Below, piece after piece: positions 25,858 through 34,683 of a DNA stretch of 64,000 nucleotides. Numbering within the stretch: position 1 is the stretch's first letter; the number at the start of each line of letters is the position of its first letter. Location of the stretch: contig NZ_CP131935.1 of assembly GCF_030704305.1 (NCBI RefSeq), positions 4,526,001 to 4,590,000 on the forward strand, given 5' to 3'. The translations under genes were made by a program, and so were the position numbers. Source of the stretch: Massilia sp. R2A-15. Its GTDB lineage: Bacteria; Pseudomonadota; Gammaproteobacteria; Burkholderiales; Burkholderiaceae_D. The notes beneath the pieces are model-generated. The model did no database searches, was not told where the DNA came from, and saw nothing but the letters and a program-made list of their open reading frames with translations.

Positions 25858-28380
25858 ATGAAATTACGCAAAACCCTGATCGCTGCGTCGCTCGCTGCCA
25901 TTCCGATGATCCTGGCCGGCCAGGCCATCGCCGGCCAAAAAATGATGGGCGATCCGGTCGCGGCCAGTGCCGCCGAGGAAGCAGTGCTGGTCGGCAAGCT
26001 GAAAGCGGCGCACGCCAAGCAGGGCCTCGACGACGACCACGGCTACAAGGTCGACAAGCTGCACGCCGGCGTGCACGGCACCAAGGTCAGCCGCCTTGCA
26101 CACACCTACAAGGGCGTGCGCGTGTTCCATTCCGAGACCGTGCTGGTGACCAATGACGCCGGCAAGATCGTCAGCGAGTCGGTCAGCGACCGCCGCTCCG
26201 GCCTGGGCTACGGCGCCAGGGCGGCCAAAATGGGTGGCAAGTTCTCCAGCTTCAGCGTGCAGCCATCGATTTCCGCCGCCGCCGCGATCGACGTCGTGGC
26301 CAGGGCGATCGGCCCGATCACCGGCCAGGCCGCCGCGCCGAGCGCCGAGCTGATCGTCTATCCGGTCGTAAGCCAGGTGCGCACGGCAGCGGCCGCCAAC
26401 AAGATCGACAGCCAGCTGAACGCGATGGACGTGCAGGACCAGGTCACCGGCTATGAATTGGCCTACCTGGTGCAGACCCGCGTGATCACCGCCGGCAACA
26501 ATCCGGTATTCCACGACACCATCGTCAGCGCCAACGACGGCCACGTGATCAAGCAGTGGCGCACCCTGAAGACGGTGGTCGGCACCGGCAACAGCCAGTA
26601 CAACGGCGTCGTGCCGATCAACACCACGCTGTCGGGCAGCACCTACAGCATGAAGGACGCCACCCGCGGCATCGGCGGCACCTTCGGCGCCATGGCCATC
26701 ACCAACGCCAACCACACCGCCAGCGCCGGCAGCATCTACACCAACAGCACCAACACCTGGGGTGACGGCCAGCAGTACATCGCCGGCGGTTCCACCACCA
26801 ACGCAAACGGCCAAACCGCCGCGGTGAACGCGATGTGGGGCCTGATGAACACCTACGACATGCTGAAGAACACGCTCGGCTGGCAGTCGCTGGATGGCAA
26901 CAACACCGCGACCTACATCGCCGCCCACGTCAACACCGCGTATGAAAACGCCTACTACGACGACACCTGCAAGTGCATGTACATCGGCGACGGCAGCACC
27001 ACCTTCAACAGCCTCGGCTCGATCGACGTGATCGGCCACGAGATGGGCCACGGCGTCACCGCCGCCACCTCGAACCTGACCTATTCCGGCGAGTCCGGCG
27101 GCCTGAACGAGTCCGCGTCCGACATCCAGGGCGAGATGGTGGAAGCCTACGCGCGCGCCGGCGGCACCGGCACCGTCATCCCGAATACCGGCAACGACTG
27201 GATGATGGGCAAGGAGATCGCCAAGAACGGCGTGCCGCTGCGCTGGCTGTACAAGCCGAGCAAGGACGGCGCCAGCCCGAACGCCTGGAGCAGCACGGTC
27301 GGCAACCTCGACGTGCACTATTCGTCGGGCCCGAACAACCGCATGTTCTACTTCCTGTCGCAGGGTTCGAGCTCGGTGTCGACGTCCGACTACTACAGCT
27401 CCTACCTGAACAAAGCGCCGCTGGCCATGACCGGCATCGGCAGCGACAAGGCCTTCCGCATCTGGTTCCGCGCGCTCACCACTAAGTTCACCGCGTCGAC
27501 CAACTACGCCACCGCGCGCACCAAGGTGCAGCAGGCGGCGCAGGAACTGTATGGCGTCGGCTCGAAGGAAGACATCGCGGTGCAACGCGCCTACGCGGCC
27601 ATCAACGTGGGCACGGACGTGGCCGAAACCGGCGCCGGCGTGTCGATCAGCTCGAACCCGGCCAGCGTGACGGTCGCGCCAGGCGCGGTGGCCAACTTCT
27701 CGGTCACGGCTACTGGCGGCACCGCGCCATACACCTACCAGTGGATGCGCAACGGCGCCAACATCGCCGGCGCCACCTCGCCGAGCTACAGTCTGACCGC
27801 GCAGACCACCGACAACGGCGCCCAGTTCAGCGCCAAGGTGACCGATTCGGCCACCACGCCGACCACGGCGACTTCCGCCAGCGCCACGCTGACGGTCTCC
27901 TCGGGCGGCGGTTCGACCGAGCGCATCACCAACGGCAGCTTCGAGTCGGGCACCACCGGCTGGGCCGGCACCACCGGCGTGATCGGCAACTACGCCGGCC
28001 AGACCGCCTATGATGGCACCCGTTTCGCCTGGCTGGGCGGCAACGGCACGACGGCCAGCGAGACCATCACCACCACGGCGGTGATCCCATCGACGGCCAC
28101 CTCGGCGCAGCTGACCTTCGCGCTGCACATCGACACGGCCGAGACCACCACCACGACGGCGTACGACACGATGGTCGTGACGGTGAAGAACTCGGCCGGC
28201 ACCACGCTGGGCACGCTCGCTTCGTACAGCAACCTGAACAAGGCAACGGGCTACCAGATCCGCACCTTCAACCTGCTGCCGTACAAGGGCCAGACCGTGA
28301 CGCTGCAATTCGCGATGAACGAAGACTCGTCGCTGCAGACCTCGTTCGTGGTCGACAAGGTCAGCGTGATCACCCAGTAA
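25858..28380 (+). CDS. Secreted M4 (thermolysin-like) metalloprotease with Ig-like and C-terminal beta domain
   Basis: An 840-residue preproprotease. GGAGAAG precedes the ATG at 25858, and the signal peptide is KLRKTLIAASLAAIPMILA. The FTP/PepSY propeptide covers about residues 40-230. The zinc site is HEMGH (394-398) with Glu418 in GGLNESASD, as in thermolysin. After the catalytic domain (to about 590) come an Ig-like domain (SVTVAPGAVANFSVTATGG, then YQWMRNGANI) and a jelly-roll-like domain starting RITNGSFESGTTGW. It would be secreted and degrade extracellular protein. The next gene is a close tandem paralogue, and a strong terminator separates them. Confidence 0.93.
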   Translation: MKLRKTLIAASLAAIPMILAGQAIAGQKMMGDPVAASAAEEAVLVGKLKAAHAKQGLDDDHGYKVDKLHAGVHGTKVSRLAHTYKGVRVFHSETVLVTNDAGKIVSESVSDRRSGLGYGARAAKMGGKFSSFSVQPSISAAAAIDVVARAIGPITGQAAAPSAELIVYPVVSQVRTAAAANKIDSQLNAMDVQDQVTGYELAYLVQTRVITAGNNPVFHDTIVSANDGHVIKQWRTLKTVVGTGNSQYNGVVPINTTLSGSTYSMKDATRGIGGTFGAMAITNANHTASAGSIYTNSTNTWGDGQQYIAGGSTTNANGQTAAVNAMWGLMNTYDMLKNTLGWQSLDGNNTATYIAAHVNTAYENAYYDDTCKCMYIGDGSTTFNSLGSIDVIGHEMGHGVTAATSNLTYSGESGGLNESASDIQGEMVEAYARAGGTGTVIPNTGNDWMMGKEIAKNGVPLRWLYKPSKDGASPNAWSSTVGNLDVHYSSGPNNRMFYFLSQGSSSVSTSDYYSSYLNKAPLAMTGIGSDKAFRIWFRALTTKFTASTNYATARTKVQQAAQELYGVGSKEDIAVQRAYAAINVGTDVAETGAGVSISSNPASVTVAPGAVANFSVTATGGTAPYTYQWMRNGANIAGATSPSYSLTAQTTDNGAQFSAKVTDSATTPTTATSASATLTVSSGGGSTERITNGSFESGTTGWAGTTGVIGNYAGQTAYDGTRFAWLGGNGTTASETITTTAVIPSTATSAQLTFALHIDTAETTTTTAYDTMVVTVKNSAGTTLGTLASYSNLNKATGYQIRTFNLLPYKGQTVTLQFAMNEDSSLQTSFVVDKVSVITQ

Positions 28381-28421
28381 TGCTGCAAACAAACTGAGCG
28401 CCGGTTTCCGGCGCATTCCCG

Positions 28422-28463
28422 AACCGGGGTCAGACCAGTTGGTCTGACCCCGGTTGTTTTTTT
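28422..28463 (+). terminator. Rho-independent terminator built from a family B palindrome
   Basis: A perfect 16-bp stem (arms 28422-28437 and 28440-28455, core GGGGTCAGACCA) with a 2-base loop, followed by G and seven T residues. It shares the GGGGTCAG...CTGACCCC core of the family B repeats found elsewhere in the window, but with a longer stem and a T-tail. Confidence 0.85.
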
Positions 28464-28598
28464 GGCGCAGGCCGGCGCGCACTTGAGCCGGATCAAGCCA
28501 CCCCGCAAAGTTTGTGGCAACATGCATTGCTCATCCGTATTTCCTGTCAGGTTTGGAGTTGAAGCCCGATTCCTCAACGCCCGACTCCAGGAGAAGAC

Positions 28599-31130
28599 AT
28601 GAACCTGCGCAAAAACCTGATCGCCGCATCGCTCGCCGTGATTCCGTTCCTGGCCAGTGGCGTCGCCGATGCCGCCGATCCCGTGATGGCCGGACCGCTC
28701 GCGGCCACGCCTTCCGCCCACGCCTCCCTGCTGGCGCGCATGCGCGGCGCCAACGACAAGCGCGGCCTCGACCCCGACCACGGCTTCGCGGTGGCCGCCG
28801 AGCATCCCGGCGTGGCCGGCACCCGCGTCACGCGCCTGTACCACACCTACAAGGGCGTACGCGTGTTCGAATCCGAATCGGTGCTGGTGACCAACGACGC
28901 CGGCAAGATCGTCAGCGAGTCGCGCAGCGACCGCAGCGCTGGCCTGGGCGCCGGCTCGGCCAGCTTCGCGATGGGCGGGCGCTACGCCAGCTTCAGCGTG
29001 CAGCCGTCGATTGCGCCGTCTGCCGCGATCGCCGCGGCCGAGGGCGGCATCAAGGTCGATGCACGCTATGCAGCCCGTTCGACAGCCGAGCTGATCGTCT
29101 ATCCGATCGTCGCGCAGGTGCGCGTCGCCTCGGCCGCCAACAAGCTCGAGAGCGAGCTGAACGCGATGGACCTGCAGGACAAGGTGACCGGCTATGAACT
29201 GGCCTGGTTGGTGAAAACGCGCATGGTGGTCGGCGGCGAACGGCCGGTATATGTCGACGCCATCGTCAGCGCCGTCGACGGCCGCGTGATCAAGCAGTGG
29301 CAAGCGCTGCAGACCGTGGTCGGTACCGGCAACAGCCAGTACAACGGCACCGTGCCGATCAGCACCACCCTGTCGGGCAGCGTCTACAGCATGAAGGATC
29401 CGCTGCGGGGCACCGGCGGCACCTTCGGCGCCAATGCGATCACCAACGCCAACCACACCAGCAGCGCCGGCGCGATCTACACCAACAGCAGCAATACCTG
29501 GGGCGACGGCCAGCAGTACATTCCCGGCGGCTCGACCATCAACGCCAACGGCCAGACCGCCGCGGTCAACGCGCTGTGGGGCCTGATGAATACCTACGAC
29601 ATGCTGAAGAACACGCTCGGCTGGCAGTCGCTCGATGGCAACAACACCGCGACCTACATCGCCGCCCACGTCAACACCGCTTATGAAAATGCCTACTACG
29701 ACGATACCTGCAGGTGCATGTACATCGGCGACGGCGGCAGCTCGTTCAACAGCCTCGGCTCGCTCGACGTGATCGGCCACGAAATGTCGCACGGCGTCAC
29801 CGCCGCTACGTCCAACCTGACCTACTCGGGCGAGTCGGGCGGCCTGAACGAATCGAACTCCGACATCGGCGGCGAAGCGGTGGAGGCGTATGCGCGCGCC
29901 GGCGGCACCGGCGCGACGATCCCGAACAGCGGCAACGACTGGCTGGTCGGAAAGGAGATCGCCAAGAACGGCGTGCCGCTGCGCTGGATGTACAAGCCGA
30001 GCAAGGACGGCGCCAGCCCCGACGCGTGGAGCGCCAGCATCGGCCGCCTCGACGTGCACTATAGCAGCGGCCCGAACAACCGCATGTTCTACTTCCTGTC
30101 GCAGGGCTCGAGTTCGGTGGCCTCGTCCGACTACTACAGCATCTACCTGAACAAGTCGCCGCTGGCGATGACGGGCATCGGCACCGACAAGGCCTATCGC
30201 ATCTGGTTCAAGGCGCTCACCACCAAGTTCACCGCGTCGACCAATTACGCGGACGCGCGCAACAAGGTGCTGCAGTCGGCGCAGGAACTGTATGGCGTGG
30301 GCAGCCGCGAAGCGGTTGCGGTGCAGCGCGCCTACGCGGCAATCAATGTGGGCGCCGACGTCGACGAGACCGGCGGCGGGGGCGGCGGCGTGCTGGCGAT
30401 CGCTACCAATCCGGCCAATGTCACGGTGGCCCCTGGCGCCACGGCGAGCTTCGCGGTGGGCGCGAGCGGCGGCACCACGCCATACAAGTACCAGTGGCTG
30501 CGCAACGGCGCCAGCATTGCCGGCGCCACGTCGGCCAGCTACAGCTTCACCGCGCAGGCGGCCGACAACGGCGCGCGCTTCAGCGCCCGGGTCACCGATT
30601 CGGCGGCCGCGCCGGCCAGCGTGACCAGCAGCGCCGCCACGCTGACGGTGGCGTCGGGCACGGCGACCGAAAGGATCGTCAACGGCAGTTTCGAGTCCGG
30701 CACCACGGGATGGGCCGGCAACACGGGCGTGATCGGCAGCTATGCCGGCCAGGCGCCGTATGACGGCACGCGCTTCGCCTGGCTGGGCGGTAACGGCTAC
30801 AGCGCGCGCGAGACGATCACGCAGACGGTGGCCATTCCCGCCAGCGCGGTCGCGGCCAACCTCAGCTTCGCGCTGCATATCGACACGGCCGAGAACACCA
30901 GTTCGGTCGCCTATGACAAGCTGGTGGTGACGGTGAAGAACCCGGCCGGCACGGTGCTTGGAACGCTGGCGACCTACAGCAATTTGAACAAGGCGGCCGG
31001 CTACCAGATCCGCAACTTCAACCTGCTGGCCTGGAAGGGGCAGACCATCGTGCTGTCGTTTGCCATGACCGAGGACTTTTCGCTGCAAACGTCCTTCGTG
31101 GTGGACAAAGTCAGCCTGGTCACGCAGTAA
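28599..31130 (+). CDS. Secreted M4 metalloprotease, tandem paralogue
   Basis: An 843-residue protein with the same layout as its upstream neighbour: signal peptide (NLRKNLIAASLAVIPFLASG), propeptide, catalytic domain, Ig-like domain (NVTVAPGATASFAVGASGG) and C-terminal domain starting RIVNGSFESGTTGW. The zinc motif is HEMSH (394-398), which keeps HExxH but has Ser where the neighbour has Gly; GGLNESNSD supplies the third ligand. CCAGGAGAAG precedes the ATG. Long stretches are near-identical to the first copy, while the Ig linker differs (a glycine run GGGGGG at about residue 588). This indicates tandem duplication followed by divergence. Confidence 0.93.
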   Translation: MNLRKNLIAASLAVIPFLASGVADAADPVMAGPLAATPSAHASLLARMRGANDKRGLDPDHGFAVAAEHPGVAGTRVTRLYHTYKGVRVFESESVLVTNDAGKIVSESRSDRSAGLGAGSASFAMGGRYASFSVQPSIAPSAAIAAAEGGIKVDARYAARSTAELIVYPIVAQVRVASAANKLESELNAMDLQDKVTGYELAWLVKTRMVVGGERPVYVDAIVSAVDGRVIKQWQALQTVVGTGNSQYNGTVPISTTLSGSVYSMKDPLRGTGGTFGANAITNANHTSSAGAIYTNSSNTWGDGQQYIPGGSTINANGQTAAVNALWGLMNTYDMLKNTLGWQSLDGNNTATYIAAHVNTAYENAYYDDTCRCMYIGDGGSSFNSLGSLDVIGHEMSHGVTAATSNLTYSGESGGLNESNSDIGGEAVEAYARAGGTGATIPNSGNDWLVGKEIAKNGVPLRWMYKPSKDGASPDAWSASIGRLDVHYSSGPNNRMFYFLSQGSSSVASSDYYSIYLNKSPLAMTGIGTDKAYRIWFKALTTKFTASTNYADARNKVLQSAQELYGVGSREAVAVQRAYAAINVGADVDETGGGGGGVLAIATNPANVTVAPGATASFAVGASGGTTPYKYQWLRNGASIAGATSASYSFTAQAADNGARFSARVTDSAAAPASVTSSAATLTVASGTATERIVNGSFESGTTGWAGNTGVIGSYAGQAPYDGTRFAWLGGNGYSARETITQTVAIPASAVAANLSFALHIDTAENTSSVAYDKLVVTVKNPAGTVLGTLATYSNLNKAAGYQIRNFNLLAWKGQTIVLSFAMTEDFSLQTSFVVDKVSLVTQ

Positions 31131-31177
31131 GCGTCCTGACCCAGTTATCACTCGGTTCACGCGGCGCCGACAAACCC

Positions 31178-31204
31178 GGGGTCAGGTCCGGCGGACCTGA
31201 CCCC
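31178..31204. repeat. Family B palindrome, single unit
   Basis: GGGGTCAGGTCC (31178-31189) and GGACCTGACCCC (31193-31204) pair perfectly around GGC. It lies between convergent genes and could act as a bidirectional terminator, although no T-run follows. Confidence 0.8.
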
Positions 31205-31213
31205 AGCCCTCGG

Positions 31214-31945
31214 TCACCGCCGCAAGCCGGTGAAACCGGCCGGCTCCCATTCGCGCATCGCCAGCAGCAGGCCGCTGCCGCGCCGCTTCGCCAGCGGCGA
31301 GGCCAGGCTCTCTTCATGCAGCTCGGCGAAGGTGGCGCGCAGCCGGCGCAGCTCGCCCTGCATCTTGTCGATCGCCGCCGCCGTCAGCATCCCGTGCGAG
31401 AAGGCCAGCGATTCGTCCGCGCGCGCGAAGCGGCTGTCGAGGAAATCGACCAGGCCCTCTTCGCGAAAATATTCCCTGATCGGCCCGTCCACCAGCCAGT
31501 CGAAATCGCGCGCGACCGTCAGGCGGATGCGGTTGCCGGGCAACAGGCTGATCACGTGCAGGCGGTCCAGCCGCAGCAGCCGTTGCAGGCATTCCGCCTC
31601 GCTCAGGCGATATGCGGCCAGCATGTCTTTCAGCGTCCAGTGATTGAGCGCGCACACGGCCACCAGCAGCAGCACCGGGTCGGAGATCAGCTCTTTCTCC
31701 TGCGCCGCGGTCAGGGTGCGCAAGCGAGTTTCGCTGGCGCTGGCCTGCTGCGCCAGCTCGGCCAGGGTGAAGCCGAGCAGGTTGCACACCTCGATCATCC
31801 GCTCCAGCGAAAACTGCCCCGAGGCGAACAGCCTCTTGACGCTAGCCTCGGACAATCCGAGTGCCGCAGCGACGTCGCGATAAGTCTTGCCCTGCTGCTT
31901 CAGCTCGCGTTTGAGGGTGGCGACTAACTGGGTGACTTCGGTCAT
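31214..31945 (-). CDS. XRE-family HTH regulator with long C-terminal region
   Basis: A 243-residue protein from ATG 31945 (an upstream in-frame ATG at 31978 would add 11 residues). The helix-turn-helix is at about residues 5-60 (LKQQGKTYRDVAAALGLSEA, then SVKRLFASGQFSLERMIEVC). The remaining 180 residues include a possible second helical DNA-binding or ligand segment (ALNHWTLKDMLAAYRLSEAE). Similar regulators are common in Oxalobacteraceae, but a function is not known to me. It is divergent from the CREST-like membrane protein gene, about 90 bases away, which is a candidate target. Confidence 0.75.
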   Translation of the reverse strand: MTEVTQLVATLKRELKQQGKTYRDVAAALGLSEASVKRLFASGQFSLERMIEVCNLLGFTLAELAQQASASETRLRTLTAAQEKELISDPVLLLVAVCALNHWTLKDMLAAYRLSEAECLQRLLRLDRLHVISLLPGNRIRLTVARDFDWLVDGPIREYFREEGLVDFLDSRFARADESLAFSHGMLTAAAIDKMQGELRRLRATFAELHEESLASPLAKRRGSGLLLAMREWEPAGFTGLRR

Positions 31946-32033
31946 GGTGGTATCGTAATGTGATGCTTCGGACGACAAGATCGGCGACTATTTCGAAGAG
32001 AGTACCATTTGCCGCATTGACGCGGCAAGCTCG

Positions 32034-32864
32034 ATGCCTGTTTGTCACTTCGCGGAGCGCATCTTGAAACGCTGGCTAATCCACCTTCCCCTGGCCGTCA
32101 CGGTAGCGCTGGCCGCCGTGCTGGCCGCGCACGGCCCGATCGCGCAGTTCGCGCATTATCATGAGTTTGGCGACCGGTCGGTGCTGATGGGAGTGCCGCA
32201 CGCGGCCGATGTCCTGTCGAATCTGGCCTTCGCCGCAGTCGCAGTATGGGGCCTGTTTCGCGTGCGGCCGGTCGGGCATGGATACCAATTTTTTCTGGAC
32301 GCCCTGTTGCTGACCGCATTCGGCTCGGGGTTCTACCACTTGGCGCCCGACGACGCGCGGCTGGTGTGGGACCGGCTGCCCATTGCGCTGGCGTGCGCCG
32401 GCCTGCTGGCGGGCGTGCGCGCCGAATGCGTGCCGGGGCTGCACGAGAAGCGCGATGTGCTGCTGCTGGCGGTGTTTGGCGTGCTTGGTGTCGCGTGGTG
32501 GCGTTACGAGGCCGACCTGCGGCCCTATCTCCTGCTGCAGCTGTTGCCGCTGGTGCTGATACCGTTGTGGCAGTGGATCTACCGCGCGCCGCGCCGCGAC
32601 AGGATCGCGTTCGCTTGTGCACTCGCGCTGTACGCCGTCGCGAAGGTGGCGGAGCTATACGACCGCCAAGTGCTGGCCGCGCTCGGCGTGATCAGCGGCC
32701 ACACCATCAAGCACCTGCTCGCGGCTGGAGCCGCCGCCGTGATTGTCGGACGCCTCATCGAACGCAGGGGGCCTGATCCCGCGGGCCTGGCCCATTTTCA
32801 GCAAACAAGATGGGGACTCGGCGTCCCCGTCGTTCCGCAGGACCAGACGCCTTTTCACCGCTGA
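32034..32864 (+). CDS. CREST-superfamily (alkaline ceramidase-like) membrane protein
   Basis: A 276-residue protein with about seven membrane segments. The conserved positions of the CREST membrane hydrolases are visible: SGFYHLAPDD (Ser/His/Asp region, near residue 100), VWDRLP, and a late HxxxH in ISGHTIKHLLAAG. Members include alkaline ceramidases and PAQR receptors, which use a metal to hydrolyse amides in membranes. The substrate here is unknown. The ATG at 32034 has a poor ribosome site, and a TTG at 32064, preceded by GGAG six bases upstream, may be the true start. The C-terminal 30 residues are non-hydrophobic and unusual. Confidence 0.7.
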   Translation: MPVCHFAERILKRWLIHLPLAVTVALAAVLAAHGPIAQFAHYHEFGDRSVLMGVPHAADVLSNLAFAAVAVWGLFRVRPVGHGYQFFLDALLLTAFGSGFYHLAPDDARLVWDRLPIALACAGLLAGVRAECVPGLHEKRDVLLLAVFGVLGVAWWRYEADLRPYLLLQLLPLVLIPLWQWIYRAPRRDRIAFACALALYAVAKVAELYDRQVLAALGVISGHTIKHLLAAGAAAVIVGRLIERRGPDPAGLAHFQQTRWGLGVPVVPQDQTPFHR

Positions 32865-32865
32865 T

Positions 32866-33993
32866 TTACAGGGCGCGGGCGATCAGGATCTTCTGGATGT
32901 CGCTGGTGCCTTCGTAGATCTGGCACACGCGCACGTCGCGGTAGATGCGCTCGACCGGGAAGTCGCTCACGTAGCCGTAGCCGCCGAACACCTGCATCGC
33001 ATCCGACACCACGCGCTCGGCCATCTCGGAGGCGAACAGCTTGGCCATCGCGGCCTCCTTCAGGCACGGCAGCCCAGCATCCTTCATCGACGCCGCGTGC
33101 AGGATCAGCTGGCGCGCCGCTTCGATCTTCATCGCCATCTCGGCCAGCTTGAACTGCACCGACTGGTGCTCGAAGATCGCCTTGCCGAAGCTTTCGCGCT
33201 CGCGCGAGTACGCCAGCGCCGCTTCAAACGCGGCACGCGCCATGCCGACCGACTGTGAGGCGATGCCGATGCGGCCGCCCTCGAGGCCCGAGAGCGCGAT
33301 CTTGTAGCCCTGGCCTTCTTCGCCGATCAGGTTCTCGGCTGGGATGCGGCAGTTCTCCAGCAGGATCTGCGCCGTGTCCGACGAGTGCTGGCCCATCTTG
33401 TGCTCGAGGCCCGCGACGATGTAGCCCGGCGTATTGGTCGGCACCCAGAACGCGCTGATGCCGCGCTTGCCGGCCGCCTTGTCGGTCACCGCCATCACGA
33501 TCGCGACGTCGCCGTTCTTGCCGCTGGTGATGAACTGCTTGGTCCCGTTCAGCACATAGCTATCGCCATCGCGCACGGCGGTGGTGCGCAGCGCCGAGGC
33601 GTCGCTGCCGGTGTGCGGCTCGGTCAGCGCGAAGGCGCCCAGCATCTCGCCCTGCGCCAGCGGGCGCAGCCACTGCTCCTTCTGCGCGTCGTTCGCGTAC
33701 ATCATCGCGATCGAGCACACCGGGCAGTTGTTGACCGAGATGATGGTCGAGGTGCCGCCGTCGCCGGCCGCGATCTCTTCCAGCACCAGCGCCAACGACA
33801 CGTAGTCGAGCCCCGCGCCGCCCAGGTGCTCGGGCACCGCGACGCCGAACGCGCCCAGCGCGGCCAGCTCTTTCAGCTCCTCTTTCGGGAAAGTCTGTTC
33901 CTTGTCCCAGCGTGCCGCGTTAGGCGCAAGGCGCTCCTGCGAAAAGGCGCGCAGTGCGTCGCGGATCATCTGGTGTTCTTCGGTCAGTATCAT
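32866..33993 (-). CDS. Acyl-CoA dehydrogenase (short-chain type)
   Basis: A 375-residue FAD-dependent acyl-CoA dehydrogenase. Signatures are GAFALTEPHTGSDASAL (FAD/substrate region, about 124-140) and the C-terminal QIYEGTSDIQKILIARAL, where the Glu in YEGTSD is the catalytic base used by short- and medium-chain enzymes. It differs in this from the liuA product at 37882-39066. It oxidises acyl-CoA to enoyl-CoA, passing electrons to ETF. It is last in a minus-strand group with SDR, thiolase and aceK, with 19 bases to the SDR gene. The exact chain specificity is not readable. Confidence 0.9.
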   Translation of the reverse strand: MILTEEHQMIRDALRAFSQERLAPNAARWDKEQTFPKEELKELAALGAFGVAVPEHLGGAGLDYVSLALVLEEIAAGDGGTSTIISVNNCPVCSIAMMYANDAQKEQWLRPLAQGEMLGAFALTEPHTGSDASALRTTAVRDGDSYVLNGTKQFITSGKNGDVAIVMAVTDKAAGKRGISAFWVPTNTPGYIVAGLEHKMGQHSSDTAQILLENCRIPAENLIGEEGQGYKIALSGLEGGRIGIASQSVGMARAAFEAALAYSRERESFGKAIFEHQSVQFKLAEMAMKIEAARQLILHAASMKDAGLPCLKEAAMAKLFASEMAERVVSDAMQVFGGYGYVSDFPVERIYRDVRVCQIYEGTSDIQKILIARAL

Positions 33994-34012
33994 TCGGTCT
34001 CTCGGTTTGGGC

Positions 34013-34681
34013 TCACCATGGAATCAGTGTGCCGTCGTAATTCAAAAAGCTGCCGTTGTCGGCAGCGGTCAATCGGGCCAGGGTCGCGCGCAGGCCCGCC
34101 ACGCTTTCTTCCACCTCGATGTCGGCTTCACCGCCGCCCATGTCGGTCTTCACCCAGCCCGGATGAAACGCGGCGCAGATCGCGCCCTGCGGGCCGAAGT
34201 CGATGCTCGCGTCCTTCAGCACCGAATTGAGCGCGGCCTTGCTGGCGCGGTACAGCGTGCCGATCGACGCGGTGCGCGCGCCGATCGATCCCATGCGCGA
34301 CGAGATCACCGCCAGCCTGCCGCGCCGCTGCGCCACCAATGGCGCAACGATCGGCAAGAGGCGCATGGCCGCCAGCACGTTGGTGTGCATCACCGCGTCG
34401 AAATCGGCCTCGCTCGGGAAGCCGTCGTGGCGCGGACCGTACAGGCCCGCCACCAGCCAGGCCGTGTCGATCTTCTCGTCGTCGAGGTGCCAGCCAAGGC
34501 CGGCGATCGACTCGGCTCTGGCCACGTCGAGCGGATACGCCACCATGCCGGCGGCCGCCAGCGCATCGCACTGTTCCTGCGTGCGCGCGGTGGCGATCAC
34601 GCGCCAGCCGTCGGTCAGGTACTGGCGCGCCAGTTCGCGGCCGATGCCGCGCGACGCGCCGAGGATCAGCGCGGTGGGCAC
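34013..34681 (-). CDS. Short-chain dehydrogenase/reductase
   Basis: A 222-residue Rossmann SDR. The cofactor motif is LILGASRGIGRELA (residues about 5-18), and the catalytic Ser-Tyr-Lys set is seen as AVISSRMGSIG followed by YRASKAALN. A GTG at 34681, two bases after the thiolase stop, is the likely start; the longer open frame runs back into thiolase coding sequence. It is similar to the C-factor/CsgA-like branch. Tight linkage to thiolase and acyl-CoA dehydrogenase suggests oxidation or reduction of a hydroxyacyl or keto intermediate, but SDRs are too diverse to name the substrate. Confidence 0.85.
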   Translation of the reverse strand: MPTALILGASRGIGRELARQYLTDGWRVIATARTQEQCDALAAAGMVAYPLDVARAESIAGLGWHLDDEKIDTAWLVAGLYGPRHDGFPSEADFDAVMHTNVLAAMRLLPIVAPLVAQRRGRLAVISSRMGSIGARTASIGTLYRASKAALNSVLKDASIDFGPQGAICAAFHPGWVKTDMGGGEADIEVEESVAGLRATLARLTAADNGSFLNYDGTLIPW

Positions 34682-34683
34682 GA

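Noticed and set aside
31178..31204. Calling every family B palindrome a terminator.
   Set aside because: Only the one at 28422 has a T-run; the others lack it, so they are listed as repeats.
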